Positions 1 through 7,211 of a DNA stretch of 64,000 nt are shown in pieces. The DNA is from Merdimmobilis hominis (GTDB taxonomy: Bacteria > Bacillota > Clostridia > Oscillospirales > Ruminococcaceae): NCBI RefSeq assembly GCF_021109255.1, contig NZ_JAJODG010000003.1; one strand, given 5' to 3'. The stretch's first letter is position 1. Every line of letters starts with the position of its first letter. The translations under genes and the position numbers were made by a program. Below the pieces are notes generated by a model. That model had not been told where the DNA came from. It made no database searches and worked only from the letters and a program-made list of their open reading frames with translations.

Positions 1-42
1 TCAACGGAGGTTTGGATATAATAATTTGTGTTGACTAGATAT

Positions 43-118
43 TCCTCCTTAGCTCAGTCGGTAGAGCATGCGGCTGTTAACCGCAGGGTCGTTGGTTCGA
101 GCCCAACAGGGGGAGCCA
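43..118 (+). tRNA. tRNA-Asn (anticodon GTT)
   Basis: A complete cloverleaf is visible. The seven-base acceptor stem TCCTCCT (43-49) pairs with AGGGGGA (108-114), with one wobble pair. The D-arm, the anticodon loop CTGTTAA with GTT at 76-78, and the T-arm with TTCGAGC all follow in order. The discriminator G at 115 is followed by an encoded CCA (116-118). A rho-independent terminator comes directly after, so this tRNA is the last or only member of its transcript. Confidence 0.97.
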
Positions 119-121
119 AAA

Positions 122-151
122 AGCCACCGTGTTTACGGTGGCTTTTGTTTT
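122..151 (+). terminator. Terminator after tRNA-Asn
   Basis: A nine-base-pair stem, AGCCACCGT with ACGGTGGCT, has a GTTT loop and is followed by TTTGTTTT. It lies four bases after the tRNA 3' end. Confidence 0.9.
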
Positions 152-166
152 ACCAGAATATCCGAT

Positions 167-433
167 TTATTCATCAACGGTTTGAAAATGCTTGCGCACA
201 GTCTGCAAAATTCTCCAGGTACAGTGCATTCCCTTGGGGAAGGTAACTAGGTCGCCGGCCCCAATATTGACGGTGCGGCCATCAAAGGTAACATCCACAC
301 TGCCGTGGGTGAAGAGGGCCACCTCGGTTTTGTCATAATAGCGGTCAAACTCCGCAGGTTCGCTTTCCCAAACTGGCCAGTCGGTCAATTCATACACTTC
401 GGGGACGGTAGGTTTTTTTACCACAAGTTCCAT
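167..433 (-). CDS. Small cupin-domain protein (DUF861/EutQ-like)
   Basis: The 88-residue product is a single cupin barrel. The stretch TEVALFTHGSVDVTFDGRTV followed by GAGDLVTFPKGMHCTW fits the Cupin_3 (DUF861) pattern of enzymes and sensors that bind a small ligand. The start at 433 is chosen because GGAGG (441-445) sits seven bases upstream; the reading frame stays open further upstream but without a ribosome site. The gene diverges from the membrane protein at 519, so the two share the 434-518 intergenic region. The classical metal-binding histidines are not obvious, and the substrate is unknown. Confidence 0.75.
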   Translation of the reverse strand: MELVVKKPTVPEVYELTDWPVWESEPAEFDRYYDKTEVALFTHGSVDVTFDGRTVNIGAGDLVTFPKGMHCTWRILQTVRKHFQTVDE

Positions 434-518
434 AGGGACACCTCCAATTTGGCTCTTACTAGTATTATACTGTTTTTTGGAGAGATTAACAACCGATTGG
501 CATGGGGAGGAGATATTT

Positions 519-1271
519 ATGAAAGAGGGATTTCGCCGGGTGGGCATTTTGGATGATATCCGCGGATTGTGCGTAGTGCTGATGGTGGGATACCATGCCC
601 TGTATGACTTGGTGGACATCTTTGGCCTTGATGTCCCTATGTTTCGCTGGGGGGTGACCAGCTTTGCCCGCACCTTGGTGGCAGCTACCTTTATGTTCAT
701 CGCCGGGATCACCTGCCGGTTTTCCCGCAGCAACTGGAAGCGGGGAGGATTGACCCTGTTGGCCGCTTTGGCGCTGACGGTGGGCACCCTGCTGGTGATG
801 CCCTCCCAGCAGATTTGGTTTGGCATCCTTCATTTTATGGGTTCGGCTATGCTGCTGTTCGCTTTGCTGGATCCCCTTCTCAGCCGGGTTCCAACCGGCC
901 TAGGAGTCGGTTTGTGCGCTGGCTTATTCCTTCTCTTCTATGGAGTGGAATGGGGCGTACTGGGCTTCCCAGGCTTGTGGGAGATTGCCTTGCCCCAAAG
1001 GCTTTACACAATAGGGTGGCTGTTTCCACTGGGTTTCTGTGCCCCGGGCTTTTTCAGCGCCGATTACTACCCGCTCTTACCCTGGATCTTTGTCTTTTTG
1101 GCCGGTTCCTATGTGGGCATCCCGTTGCGGGATAGCAGGGCCCCGTCCTGGTGTTACCCCACCCGCAGCCGCGCCCTCACCTGGGTGGGGCGGCATGCCA
1201 TACTCATCTATCTGTTGCACCAACCGATCTTGTTCGTCTGCTTCCAGCTGTTGATCCGGTTGGTGGGATAG
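519..1271 (+). CDS. DUF1624 membrane protein, acyltransferase-like
   Basis: The 250-residue product is almost entirely hydrophobic with about seven or eight membrane segments. The N-terminal RRVGILDDIRG and the following GYHALYDLVDIFGLDVP match the DUF1624 family, related to heparan-alpha-glucosaminide N-acetyltransferase. Family members are thought to move acyl groups across the membrane, but no substrate is known here. The start ATG at 519 has GGGGAGGAG seven bases upstream; an earlier in-frame ATG at 477 has no such site. A strong terminator ends the transcript at 1284-1323, so the gene is probably monocistronic. Confidence 0.75.
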   Translation: MKEGFRRVGILDDIRGLCVVLMVGYHALYDLVDIFGLDVPMFRWGVTSFARTLVAATFMFIAGITCRFSRSNWKRGGLTLLAALALTVGTLLVMPSQQIWFGILHFMGSAMLLFALLDPLLSRVPTGLGVGLCAGLFLLFYGVEWGVLGFPGLWEIALPQRLYTIGWLFPLGFCAPGFFSADYYPLLPWIFVFLAGSYVGIPLRDSRAPSWCYPTRSRALTWVGRHAILIYLLHQPILFVCFQLLIRLVG

Positions 1272-1283
1272 GCCAAAAATGAT

Positions 1284-1323
1284 AGAAAGACCGCGCCGCG
1301 TTACATGGCGCGGTCTTTCTTTG
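1284..1323 (+). terminator. Terminator after the DUF1624 gene
   Basis: A thirteen-base-pair stem, GAAAGACCGCGCC with GGCGCGGTCTTTC, ends in a short T run. It starts 13 bases after the stop codon. Confidence 0.85.
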
Positions 1324-1648
1324 CAGCTGGTGGAGGATGATGGCCTCATCCGGGAATGATCCAACCAGTAAAGATATAGTCGGCGCGTGTGGGGGGTGAA
1401 AACCACGATGCCGGGCAGGGATTCGCATGCGCTGCTGGTGTTTGTATGATTATCCAAGCCGGCCAAAGAATAGGGGGAACAATCCTGGGAAAAGGCCTGC
1501 GGCATAGCTCAACTGCACTTGGAATAGAGGCGGAAAAATATTCTGGTGGGGATAGGGGAGCGCTTAAAAAAGGAGTTTGGGGACAAAAAGGGACAATTTT
1601 TATTGTTTTTGCAAAAATTCCACGGCAAAGGATTGGCAGTCTCCTTCC
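1324..1648 (+). other. Intergenic stretch with no recognised feature
   Basis: Between the terminator and the promoter at 1649 I see no coding region with a credible ribosome site, no clear RNA gene and no strong hairpin. The open frames crossing it (1077-1505 on the minus strand, 1389-1694 on the plus strand) have no family resemblance and run into neighbouring genes. Confidence 0.5.
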
Positions 1649-1677
1649 TTTACAACTGGATCAAACTCGTGTACAAT
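1649..1677 (+). promoter_or_regulatory. Promoter of the gamma-glutamyltransferase gene
   Basis: TTTACA (1649-1654) and TACAAT (1672-1677) are separated by exactly 17 bases, a good sigma-A type promoter. It predicts a transcript start about 40 bases before the TTG start at 1721. Confidence 0.7.
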
Positions 1678-1720
1678 TAATTATATATCCATAAAAAGCC
1701 AAAAAGAAGGAGTGACTCAA

Positions 1721-3343
1721 TTGGAATTTCAGTTTGATCCCCAGAAATACCAATACGCTTCCCGCCGGAAACTGACCTACGGCACCAAGGGCATGGTCTG
1801 CACCGCCCAGCCTCTGGCCGCTCAGGCGGGGCTAGATATCATCAAAGCGGGCGGCAACGCCGTAGACGCCGCCATCGCCACCGCAGCCTGCCTGACCGTG
1901 GTGGAGCCCACCGCCAACGGCATTGGGAGCGACTGCTTTGCCCTGGTTTGGATGAAGGATGAGAACAAGTTGTTCGGCCTCAACGGCAGCGGCCCCGCCC
2001 CTATGGGAATCAGTGCCGAAGCCCTGCGGGAGCAGGGGCTGAAAGAGGTCCCCATGTACGGTTGGACCCCAGTCAACGTCCCCGGCACCCCCTCTGGCTG
2101 GGCAGAACTCTCCAAGCGGTTCGGCAAGCTTCCCCTCTCCCAGGTGTTGGAGCCCGCTGCCCGGTATGCGGAAGAAGGCCACGCTGTCGCCCCTACCGTC
2201 TCCTATGCCTGGAAAGGCGCCTTGCAAAAATTCACCCCCATCTTCGGGGATCAGCCCTGCCACAAAGGCTGGTTTGACACCTTTATCAAAGACGGCAAAG
2301 CCCCTGAACCGGGCGATGTGTTTGTCTCCCAGGGCCACGCCGACACCCTGCGGGAGATCGGCCGCACCAATGCCGAGTCCTTCTACCGGGGCGCCCTGGC
2401 CGACAAGATCGACGCCTTCTCCCGGGAGACTGGCGGCTACCTGCGCAAATCCGACCTAGAGGCCTACCGCGCCGAATGGGTGGAACCCATCACCACCAAT
2501 TATAAAGGCTACGATGTGTGGGAGATCCCCCCGAACGGCCATGGAATCGTCGCTCTGATGGCCCTCAACATCCTGGAGGGGATGGATATCAGCGGCTATG
2601 ACCGGGGAGACGCCACCCACAAGATGATCGAGGCCATGAAGCTGGCCTTTGTAGACGGTATGCACTATGTCACCGATCCTCGGTACATGGGCGTCACCCC
2701 CGCCGAGTTGCTCTCCAAGGAGTACGCGGCCAAACGCCGGGAGCTGATCAGCGACACCGCCCTTCTGCCCGAGCACGGCGACCCCCACTGTGGCGGCACT
2801 GTCTACCTGTGCACCGCCGACGGCGAGGGCAACATGGTCTCTTACATCCAGAGCAACTACCGGGGCTTCGGCTCTGGCGTGGTTGTGCCCGGCACCGGCA
2901 TCGCCCTCAACGACCGGGGCAACAACTTCACCCTGGATGAGAACCACTTCAACTGCCTGGCCCCCGGCAAAAAGCCCTACCACACCATCATCCCTGGCTT
3001 CCTGACCAAGGACGGCAAGGCGGTAGGCCCCTTCGGGGTCATGGGCGGCTTTATGCAGCCCCAGGGCCACCTGCAGGTGGTCACCGACACGGTGGACTTC
3101 CTGATGAACCCCCAGGATGCCCTGGATGCCCCCCGTTGGCAGTGGGTCGGCGGCAAGGAGATCCACGTGGAGCAGAACTTCCCCGAGGCGATCACCAAAG
3201 AGTTGATCCGTCGGGGCCACGATGTGAAGGTCCAGGCGGAGGAAACCTCCTTCGGTCGCGGCGAGATCATCTGGCGCAACGACGAAGGGGTCCTGGTGGG
3301 CGCCACCGAACCCCGTGCCGACGGCGTAGTTGCCGCTTGGTAA
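1721..3343 (+). CDS. ggt: Gamma-glutamyltransferase
   Basis: The 540-residue product is a gamma-glutamyltranspeptidase, an N-terminal-nucleophile hydrolase that cleaves gamma-glutamyl bonds such as that of glutathione. The N-terminal GMVCTAQPLAAQAGLDIIKA and AGGNAVDAAIA are family hallmarks. The expected autoprocessing site is the threonine in CGGTVYL (Thr 360 from the TTG start), which begins the small subunit; GSGVVVPGTGIALNDRG follows as usual. No signal peptide is seen, so the enzyme appears cytoplasmic, unlike the classic periplasmic form. The start is TTG at 1721, with AAGGAG (1707-1712) eight bases before it; the longer open frame has no ribosome site. Its own promoter and terminator make it monocistronic. 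Substrate is not determinable. Confidence 0.93.
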   Translation: MEFQFDPQKYQYASRRKLTYGTKGMVCTAQPLAAQAGLDIIKAGGNAVDAAIATAACLTVVEPTANGIGSDCFALVWMKDENKLFGLNGSGPAPMGISAEALREQGLKEVPMYGWTPVNVPGTPSGWAELSKRFGKLPLSQVLEPAARYAEEGHAVAPTVSYAWKGALQKFTPIFGDQPCHKGWFDTFIKDGKAPEPGDVFVSQGHADTLREIGRTNAESFYRGALADKIDAFSRETGGYLRKSDLEAYRAEWVEPITTNYKGYDVWEIPPNGHGIVALMALNILEGMDISGYDRGDATHKMIEAMKLAFVDGMHYVTDPRYMGVTPAELLSKEYAAKRRELISDTALLPEHGDPHCGGTVYLCTADGEGNMVSYIQSNYRGFGSGVVVPGTGIALNDRGNNFTLDENHFNCLAPGKKPYHTIIPGFLTKDGKAVGPFGVMGGFMQPQGHLQVVTDTVDFLMNPQDALDAPRWQWVGGKEIHVEQNFPEAITKELIRRGHDVKVQAEETSFGRGEIIWRNDEGVLVGATEPRADGVVAAW

Positions 3344-3361
3344 CCCTGCAATTCCAATAAA

Positions 3362-3400
3362 AAATGCCCCTCCCGAATCTTCGGGAGGGGCATTTTTTAT
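3362..3400. terminator. Bidirectional terminator between ggt and typA
   Basis: AAATGCCCCTCCCGAA pairs with TTCGGGAGGGGCATTT and is flanked by a T run on the plus strand and an A run before the stem. It serves the two genes converging on it. Confidence 0.9.
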
Positions 3401-3403
3401 TGT

Positions 3404-5227
3404 TTATTTGCCTTTGAAGATGTTCTTCATCCGGTCGCTGTTGTTCAGGATGCGTTTGCGCAGCCGCAGGTTCTTGGGGGTGACTTCCAGCAGTTCATCC
3501 TCGCCCAGGAACTCTAAGCATTCCTCTAAGCTCATCCGGCGGTAGGGCACCAGGCGCAGTGCCTCATCCGAACCAGAGGCCCGCATGTTGCTGACATGTT
3601 TCTTTTTGCAGACGTTGACCGCTAGGTCCTCCGATTTGGGGGAGCAGCCCACAATCATCCCTTCATAAACCGGCACGCCGGGGCCGATGAACAGGGTGCC
3701 CCGCTCCTGGGCGTTGTAAAGGCCGTAGGTGATGGATTCGCCGGTCTCAAAGGCGATGAGGGAACCGACGGTGCGGCGGTCAATTTCCCCCTTGTAGGGC
3801 TGGTAGCCGTCAAACACCGCGTTCATGATGCCCTCGCCCCGGGTATCGGTCAAGAACTCGCTCTTGTAGCCGAACAGGCCGCGGGAGGGGACTAAAAATT
3901 CAATCCGCATCCGGGAGCCGGAGGGGGCCATGTGGACTAGTTCGCCTTTGCGGGCGCCCATCTTCTCCATGACCGAGCCCATGTACTCCTCGGGCACATC
4001 CACCAGCAGCCGCTCGATGGGCTCCAGCTTGGTGCCGTTCTCATCGGTCTGGAACAGGACGTGAGGGGTGGAGACCTGGAACTCAAAGCCTTCCCGGCGC
4101 ATGGTTTCGATTAGGATGGAAAGGTGCATCTCGCCCCGGCCGCAGACCCGGAAGCTGTCGGAGGAATCGGTCTCCTCCACCCGGAGGGAGACGTCCTTGA
4201 GCAGCTCTTTAAACAGCCGGTCACGCAGCTGGCGAGAGGTGACGAACTTGCCTTCCCGGCCGGCGAAGGGGCTGTTGTTGACCGAGAAGGTCATCTCCAC
4301 AGTGGGTTCGCTGATTTTGACAAAGGGCAGGGGGGAGACATCGGCCAAGTCGCAGATGGTGTTGCCGATGGTGATGTCGGTGATGCCGGAGAAGCAGATG
4401 ATGTCCCCCATCTTGGCTTCCTCACAGGGGACACGTTTCAGCCCTTCGATCTGGTATATGGCGGTGATTTTGCCCCGGTAAGGCTGGATGGAGTTGTGCC
4501 AATCGCAGACCATGACGTCCTGGTTCTGGCGCAGCACGCCCCGTTCTACCCGGCCGATGGCGATACGGCCCACAAAATCGTTGTAGTCGATGGAGGAGAC
4601 CAGCACCTGGGCGGGGCCTTCGATATCCCCTTCGGGAGCGGGGATCTGCTCCAGGATTTTTTCAAACAGAACCGAGAGGTCGCTGCCCAGGTTATCCGGG
4701 GAGACGCCGGCAGTGCCGTTGCGGCCGGAGCAGAAGATGATGGGGCTGTCCAGCTGCTCCTCGGAGGCGTCCAGGTCCAGGAGGAGTTCCAGGCACTCGT
4801 CCACCACTTCATAGGGGCGGGCGTCAGGCTTGTCCACCTTGTTGACCACCACAATGACCCGGTGGCCCAGTTCCAGGGCCTTCTGAAGCACAAATCGGGT
4901 CTGGGGCATGGGGCCTTCGGCGGCGTCCACCAGCAGGACAACGCCGTTGACCATCTTCAGCACCCGCTCCACCTCGCCGCCGAAGTCGGCGTGTCCGGGG
5001 GTGTCTACAATGTTGATTTTAACGCCATTCCAAACGGCGGAGGTGTTTTTGGCCAGGATGGTGATGCCCCTCTCCCGCTCCAGGTCGCCGCTGTCCATGA
5101 CCCGGTCGGCCACAGCTTGGTTTTCCCGGAATGCGCCGCCCTGTTTGAGCATCTCGTCGACCAAAGTGGTTTTGCCGTGGTCAACGTGGGCGATGATAGC
5201 TATGTTGCGTAAATCTTCTCGAATCAA
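3404..5227 (-). CDS. typA: Translational GTPase TypA/BipA
   Basis: The 607-residue protein is a ribosome-binding GTPase of the EF-G superfamily, needed for 50S assembly and stress growth in other bacteria. G1 is AHVDHGKTT near residues 14-22, G2 GITILAKN, G3 DTPGHADFGGEV and G4 NKVDKPDA, followed by the EF-G-like beta barrel and the C-terminal TypA-specific domain (RMSLEECLEFLGEDELLEVT). Length matches the family. Translation starts at TTG (5225-5227), with GGAGG eight bases upstream; no ATG competes. It is transcribed alone from a TATAAT promoter at 5323-5351 and stops at the shared terminator with ggt. Confidence 0.96.
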   Translation of the reverse strand: MIREDLRNIAIIAHVDHGKTTLVDEMLKQGGAFRENQAVADRVMDSGDLERERGITILAKNTSAVWNGVKINIVDTPGHADFGGEVERVLKMVNGVVLLVDAAEGPMPQTRFVLQKALELGHRVIVVVNKVDKPDARPYEVVDECLELLLDLDASEEQLDSPIIFCSGRNGTAGVSPDNLGSDLSVLFEKILEQIPAPEGDIEGPAQVLVSSIDYNDFVGRIAIGRVERGVLRQNQDVMVCDWHNSIQPYRGKITAIYQIEGLKRVPCEEAKMGDIICFSGITDITIGNTICDLADVSPLPFVKISEPTVEMTFSVNNSPFAGREGKFVTSRQLRDRLFKELLKDVSLRVEETDSSDSFRVCGRGEMHLSILIETMRREGFEFQVSTPHVLFQTDENGTKLEPIERLLVDVPEEYMGSVMEKMGARKGELVHMAPSGSRMRIEFLVPSRGLFGYKSEFLTDTRGEGIMNAVFDGYQPYKGEIDRRTVGSLIAFETGESITYGLYNAQERGTLFIGPGVPVYEGMIVGCSPKSEDLAVNVCKKKHVSNMRASGSDEALRLVPYRRMSLEECLEFLGEDELLEVTPKNLRLRKRILNNSDRMKNIFKGK

Positions 5228-5322
5228 AATTGGAACCTCCCCAAAAGTTGCAGAGCTGCAACGAAATGTCAGTCGAATCCCCAGAGGGTTCTTCTCCCCG
5301 CCGGGCCTTTTTTACCTTGCTT

Positions 5323-5351
5323 ATTATAAACCATTTTTGTACGATGTGCCA
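5323..5351 (-). promoter_or_regulatory. Promoter of typA
   Basis: On the minus strand TGGCAC (5346-5351) and TATAAT (5323-5328) are 17 bases apart. The leader of about 90 bases contains the inverted repeat GTTGCA-GCTC-TGCAAC (5248-5263) close to the ribosome site. Confidence 0.6.
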
Positions 5352-5443
5352 CTGTTTTTTCAATTTCTATGTTATCTTTAACCAAACAGGGCCAGAGGAG
5401 CCGTTTTTTGTCTATTATATGACATTTTATGGCAGGCCAAACC

Positions 5444-5478
5444 AAAAAACGCCGCCAAATTTGGGGTTTGGCAGCGTC
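5444..5478 (-). terminator. Terminator after lexA
   Basis: On the minus strand ACGCTGCCAAA pairs with TTTGGCGGCGT (one wobble) and is followed by TTTTTTGG. It lies 20 bases after the lexA stop codon. Confidence 0.8.
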
Positions 5479-5497
5479 TGACAAGCGGTATGAATAC

Positions 5498-6085
5498 CTA
5501 TTCAAAAAAGCGCAGGACCGAAATCACCTTGCCTAAAATGGCGACCTCCTCCACGATGATGGGGTCCATGGTGTCGTTTTCCGGCTGGAGGCGGAAGTGG
5601 CCGTTCTCCTTGTAGAAGGTTTTGATGGTGGCCTCATCCCCCACCAGTGCGACCACAATCTCGCCGTTTGCGGCGACCGGGGTCCGGCGGGCGATGATGA
5701 TGTCCCCATCCAGAATGGCGGCATTCACCATGCTCTCCCCCTTGACCCGCAGGGCGAACAGGTCTTTGCCCATGCCCCGGCGCACCCGGTAGGGGATGTA
5801 GTCCTCCACCTCTTCAATGGCGAGGATGGGCTGCCCAGCCGCCACGGTGCCGATGAGGGGGACACTGACGGTTTTTTCCACATTGAGGCGGATGGAGCGG
5901 TTGGTCCGGTCTCCCATTAAGATATAGCCTTTCGCCTCCAGGGAGCGCAGGTATTTGTGGGCGGTGGAAGTGGATTTGATGGAGAGTTCGCTGCAGATTT
6001 CCCGGACAGTGGGGGGGACGCCGTCATTGATCCGATCGGTGATATAACGAAGAACCAAGGCTTCCTTGGAATTGAGCTGATCCAT
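5498..6085 (-). CDS. lexA: LexA SOS repressor
   Basis: The 195-residue protein is the self-cleaving repressor of the SOS DNA-damage response. The N-terminal winged helix includes PPTVREICSELSIKSTSTAH (residues 24-43), the recognition helix region. The cleavage site is Ala83-Gly84 in VAAGQP. The serine-lysine dyad is Ser118 in KGESMV and Lys155 in EATIKTF, all at normal spacing. The start at 6085 has AAGGAGG eight bases upstream, while the frame stays open to 6163 without a site. The promoter (6131-6159) overlaps a LexA-box-like palindrome, so the gene is probably autoregulated. No recA or other SOS gene lies in the window. Confidence 0.96.
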   Translation of the reverse strand: MDQLNSKEALVLRYITDRINDGVPPTVREICSELSIKSTSTAHKYLRSLEAKGYILMGDRTNRSIRLNVEKTVSVPLIGTVAAGQPILAIEEVEDYIPYRVRRGMGKDLFALRVKGESMVNAAILDGDIIIARRTPVAANGEIVVALVGDEATIKTFYKENGHFRLQPENDTMDPIIVEEVAILGKVISVLRFFE

Positions 6086-6130
6086 GGTGGGAACCTCCTT
6101 TGGTGGGTGGCTTTTGTTCTGGTTACCAAC

Positions 6131-6159
6131 AGTATACCAAACTTTACTGCAAATTTCAA
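6131..6159 (-). promoter_or_regulatory. Promoter of lexA
   Basis: On the minus strand TTGAAA (6154-6159) and TATACT (6131-6136) are 17 bases apart, and the -10 is extended by TGG. The -35 overlaps the palindromic operator at 6157-6170. Confidence 0.75.
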
Positions 6160-6170
6160 ACATATGTTTT
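6157..6170. promoter_or_regulatory. LexA box (SOS operator)
   Basis: CAAACATATGTTTT carries the palindromic core AAACATATGTTT. It resembles the Gram-positive LexA consensus CGAACnnnnGTTYG, with the ATAT centre often seen in it. It overlaps the lexA -35 element, the normal place for autorepression. Confidence 0.65.
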
Positions 6171-6238
6171 TAACAAATGATGCCATTTAAGTTTAATCTT
6201 TATTCACAGGGGTTTAACAAACAATTTCGACCGGTGAG

Positions 6239-6366
6239 TATAATAAAAACATACCCGATCAACAGGCGCAGCCGCAGCGTTTGCGGGTATGCTCTACCCT
6301 CCTCAGAAAAACACACCTCAAACTGTGGAAAAGAACAGGCGTCGCCGCAGACGCTTGTTCTTTTTC
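6239..6366 (+). ncRNA. Candidate small RNA, about 115 bases, with its own promoter and terminator
   Basis: A perfect TATAAT (6239-6244) is followed by a stem CATACCCG (6250-6257) with CGGGTATG (6284-6291). A pyrimidine-rich unpaired stretch, CTCTACCCTCCTC (6292-6304), comes next. The end is a rho-independent terminator at 6331-6365. The CCCTCCTC segment is complementary to GGAGG ribosome sites, as in known Gram-positive regulatory RNAs. No open frame with a ribosome site fits inside. The -35 is weak (TTAACA, 19-base spacing). I do not recognise a known RNA family, so the call is inference from signals. Confidence 0.45.
6331..6365 (+). terminator. Terminator of the candidate small RNA
   Basis: AAGAACAGGCGTC pairs with GACGCTTGTTCTT around the loop GCCGCA, followed by TTTTT. 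No annotated coding region ends just before it, which is the main reason to suspect a non-coding transcript. Confidence 0.75.
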
Positions 6367-6569
6367 ATTGCAGGGGAATGGATGGCGAATGGGACAAAAA
6401 GGGAGGAGAACCTACAAAACGCCAGGTTTTCCCTGCTTTTTTTCTAAAAATAGGGGCAGGGGCATGGGGAATCCTTGACAGGAGGCGGGAAAACTGGATA
6501 TACTACAAAGACAGGCAGTTTTCGCGTTTCTGTGAAAACCAAACGGAAAAAGGAATGAAGAGGATCCAA

Positions 6570-7067
6570 ATGAAACAGTTTGTATCAATTGTAGCCATGG
6601 TGTTCGCCGTCCTGGTCATCGGCGGCTGCGGCGCCTCCAGCGGGGACCCGGCCACAACCCAAAGCCAGCCCGCACAGGAGGCCAATCCCGCAGGGGCCAT
6701 TGAGAAAATCTACGAGACCATTGAGATGCGCGGCCTGGTGGATGCCCAGGATGAAGACGTGACCGACCGTTTCCAGATGAACCTGGAGAATATAGAAAGC
6801 TACAACATCCGCTATTCCCTGGGGCGGTTCGGGGTGGCGGACACCTTTATTATCAAACCGGCAGAGGGCAAGGAAAGCGATGTGTGGGACGACCTGGCGG
6901 CGGTCAAAAACGCCCGTATCGAAGAATTTGAGAAGTATGATATTTTGGGCGCCTATGAAATCTCCAAGGATGCGGAGATCTACACCAGGGGCGATTACGT
7001 CATCATGGTGATGCACCAGGACAACGACGCGGCAAAAAAAATTATTGAGGAATACATCCCCGCATAG
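6570..7067 (+). CDS. DUF4358-type lipoprotein
   Basis: The 165-residue product begins with a lipoprotein signal, MKQFVSIVAMVFAVLVIGGC, whose cysteine would be lipidated, followed by a serine-, threonine- and proline-rich linker. The mature part has the shape of the DUF4358 family, unknown function, with IYETIEMRGLVDAQDED and a C-terminal DYVIMVMHQDNDAAKKIIEE. A second member of the family lies at 36679-37197. The ATG at 6570 follows AGAGG by six or seven bases; an ATG at 6555 would add five residues. Probably anchored on the outer face of the membrane. No operon partner is evident, as hflX has its own promoter. Confidence 0.7.
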   Translation: MKQFVSIVAMVFAVLVIGGCGASSGDPATTQSQPAQEANPAGAIEKIYETIEMRGLVDAQDEDVTDRFQMNLENIESYNIRYSLGRFGVADTFIIKPAEGKESDVWDDLAAVKNARIEEFEKYDILGAYEISKDAEIYTRGDYVIMVMHQDNDAAKKIIEEYIPA

Positions 7068-7127
7068 GGGGTCGGCCCTGCCAAGACGGCGGGGCTGTTT
7101 TTGTTTTATCTCCACAGGGGTTTGCGG

Positions 7128-7156
7128 TTGCGGAATTGGAAAAACTAAGATACAAT
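7128..7156 (+). promoter_or_regulatory. Promoter of hflX
   Basis: TTGCGG (7128-7133) and TACAAT (7151-7156) are 17 bases apart. The predicted start lies about 50 bases before the hflX ATG. Confidence 0.65.
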
Positions 7157-7211
7157 GGTTCCAAAGAAATATAGAAATACAGTGCGCCAGCCAGGCGCAG
7201 GAGGAAATAGA

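Noticed and set aside
1077..1505. Minus-strand open frame of 142 codons across the DUF1624 end
   Set aside because: Overlaps a real gene and its terminator and shows no recognisable domain.
4124..5212. Open frame of 362 codons opposite typA
   Set aside because: It is the antisense shadow of a well-conserved gene, rich in Gly, Ala, Asp and His as expected from reverse reading of GC-rich codons.
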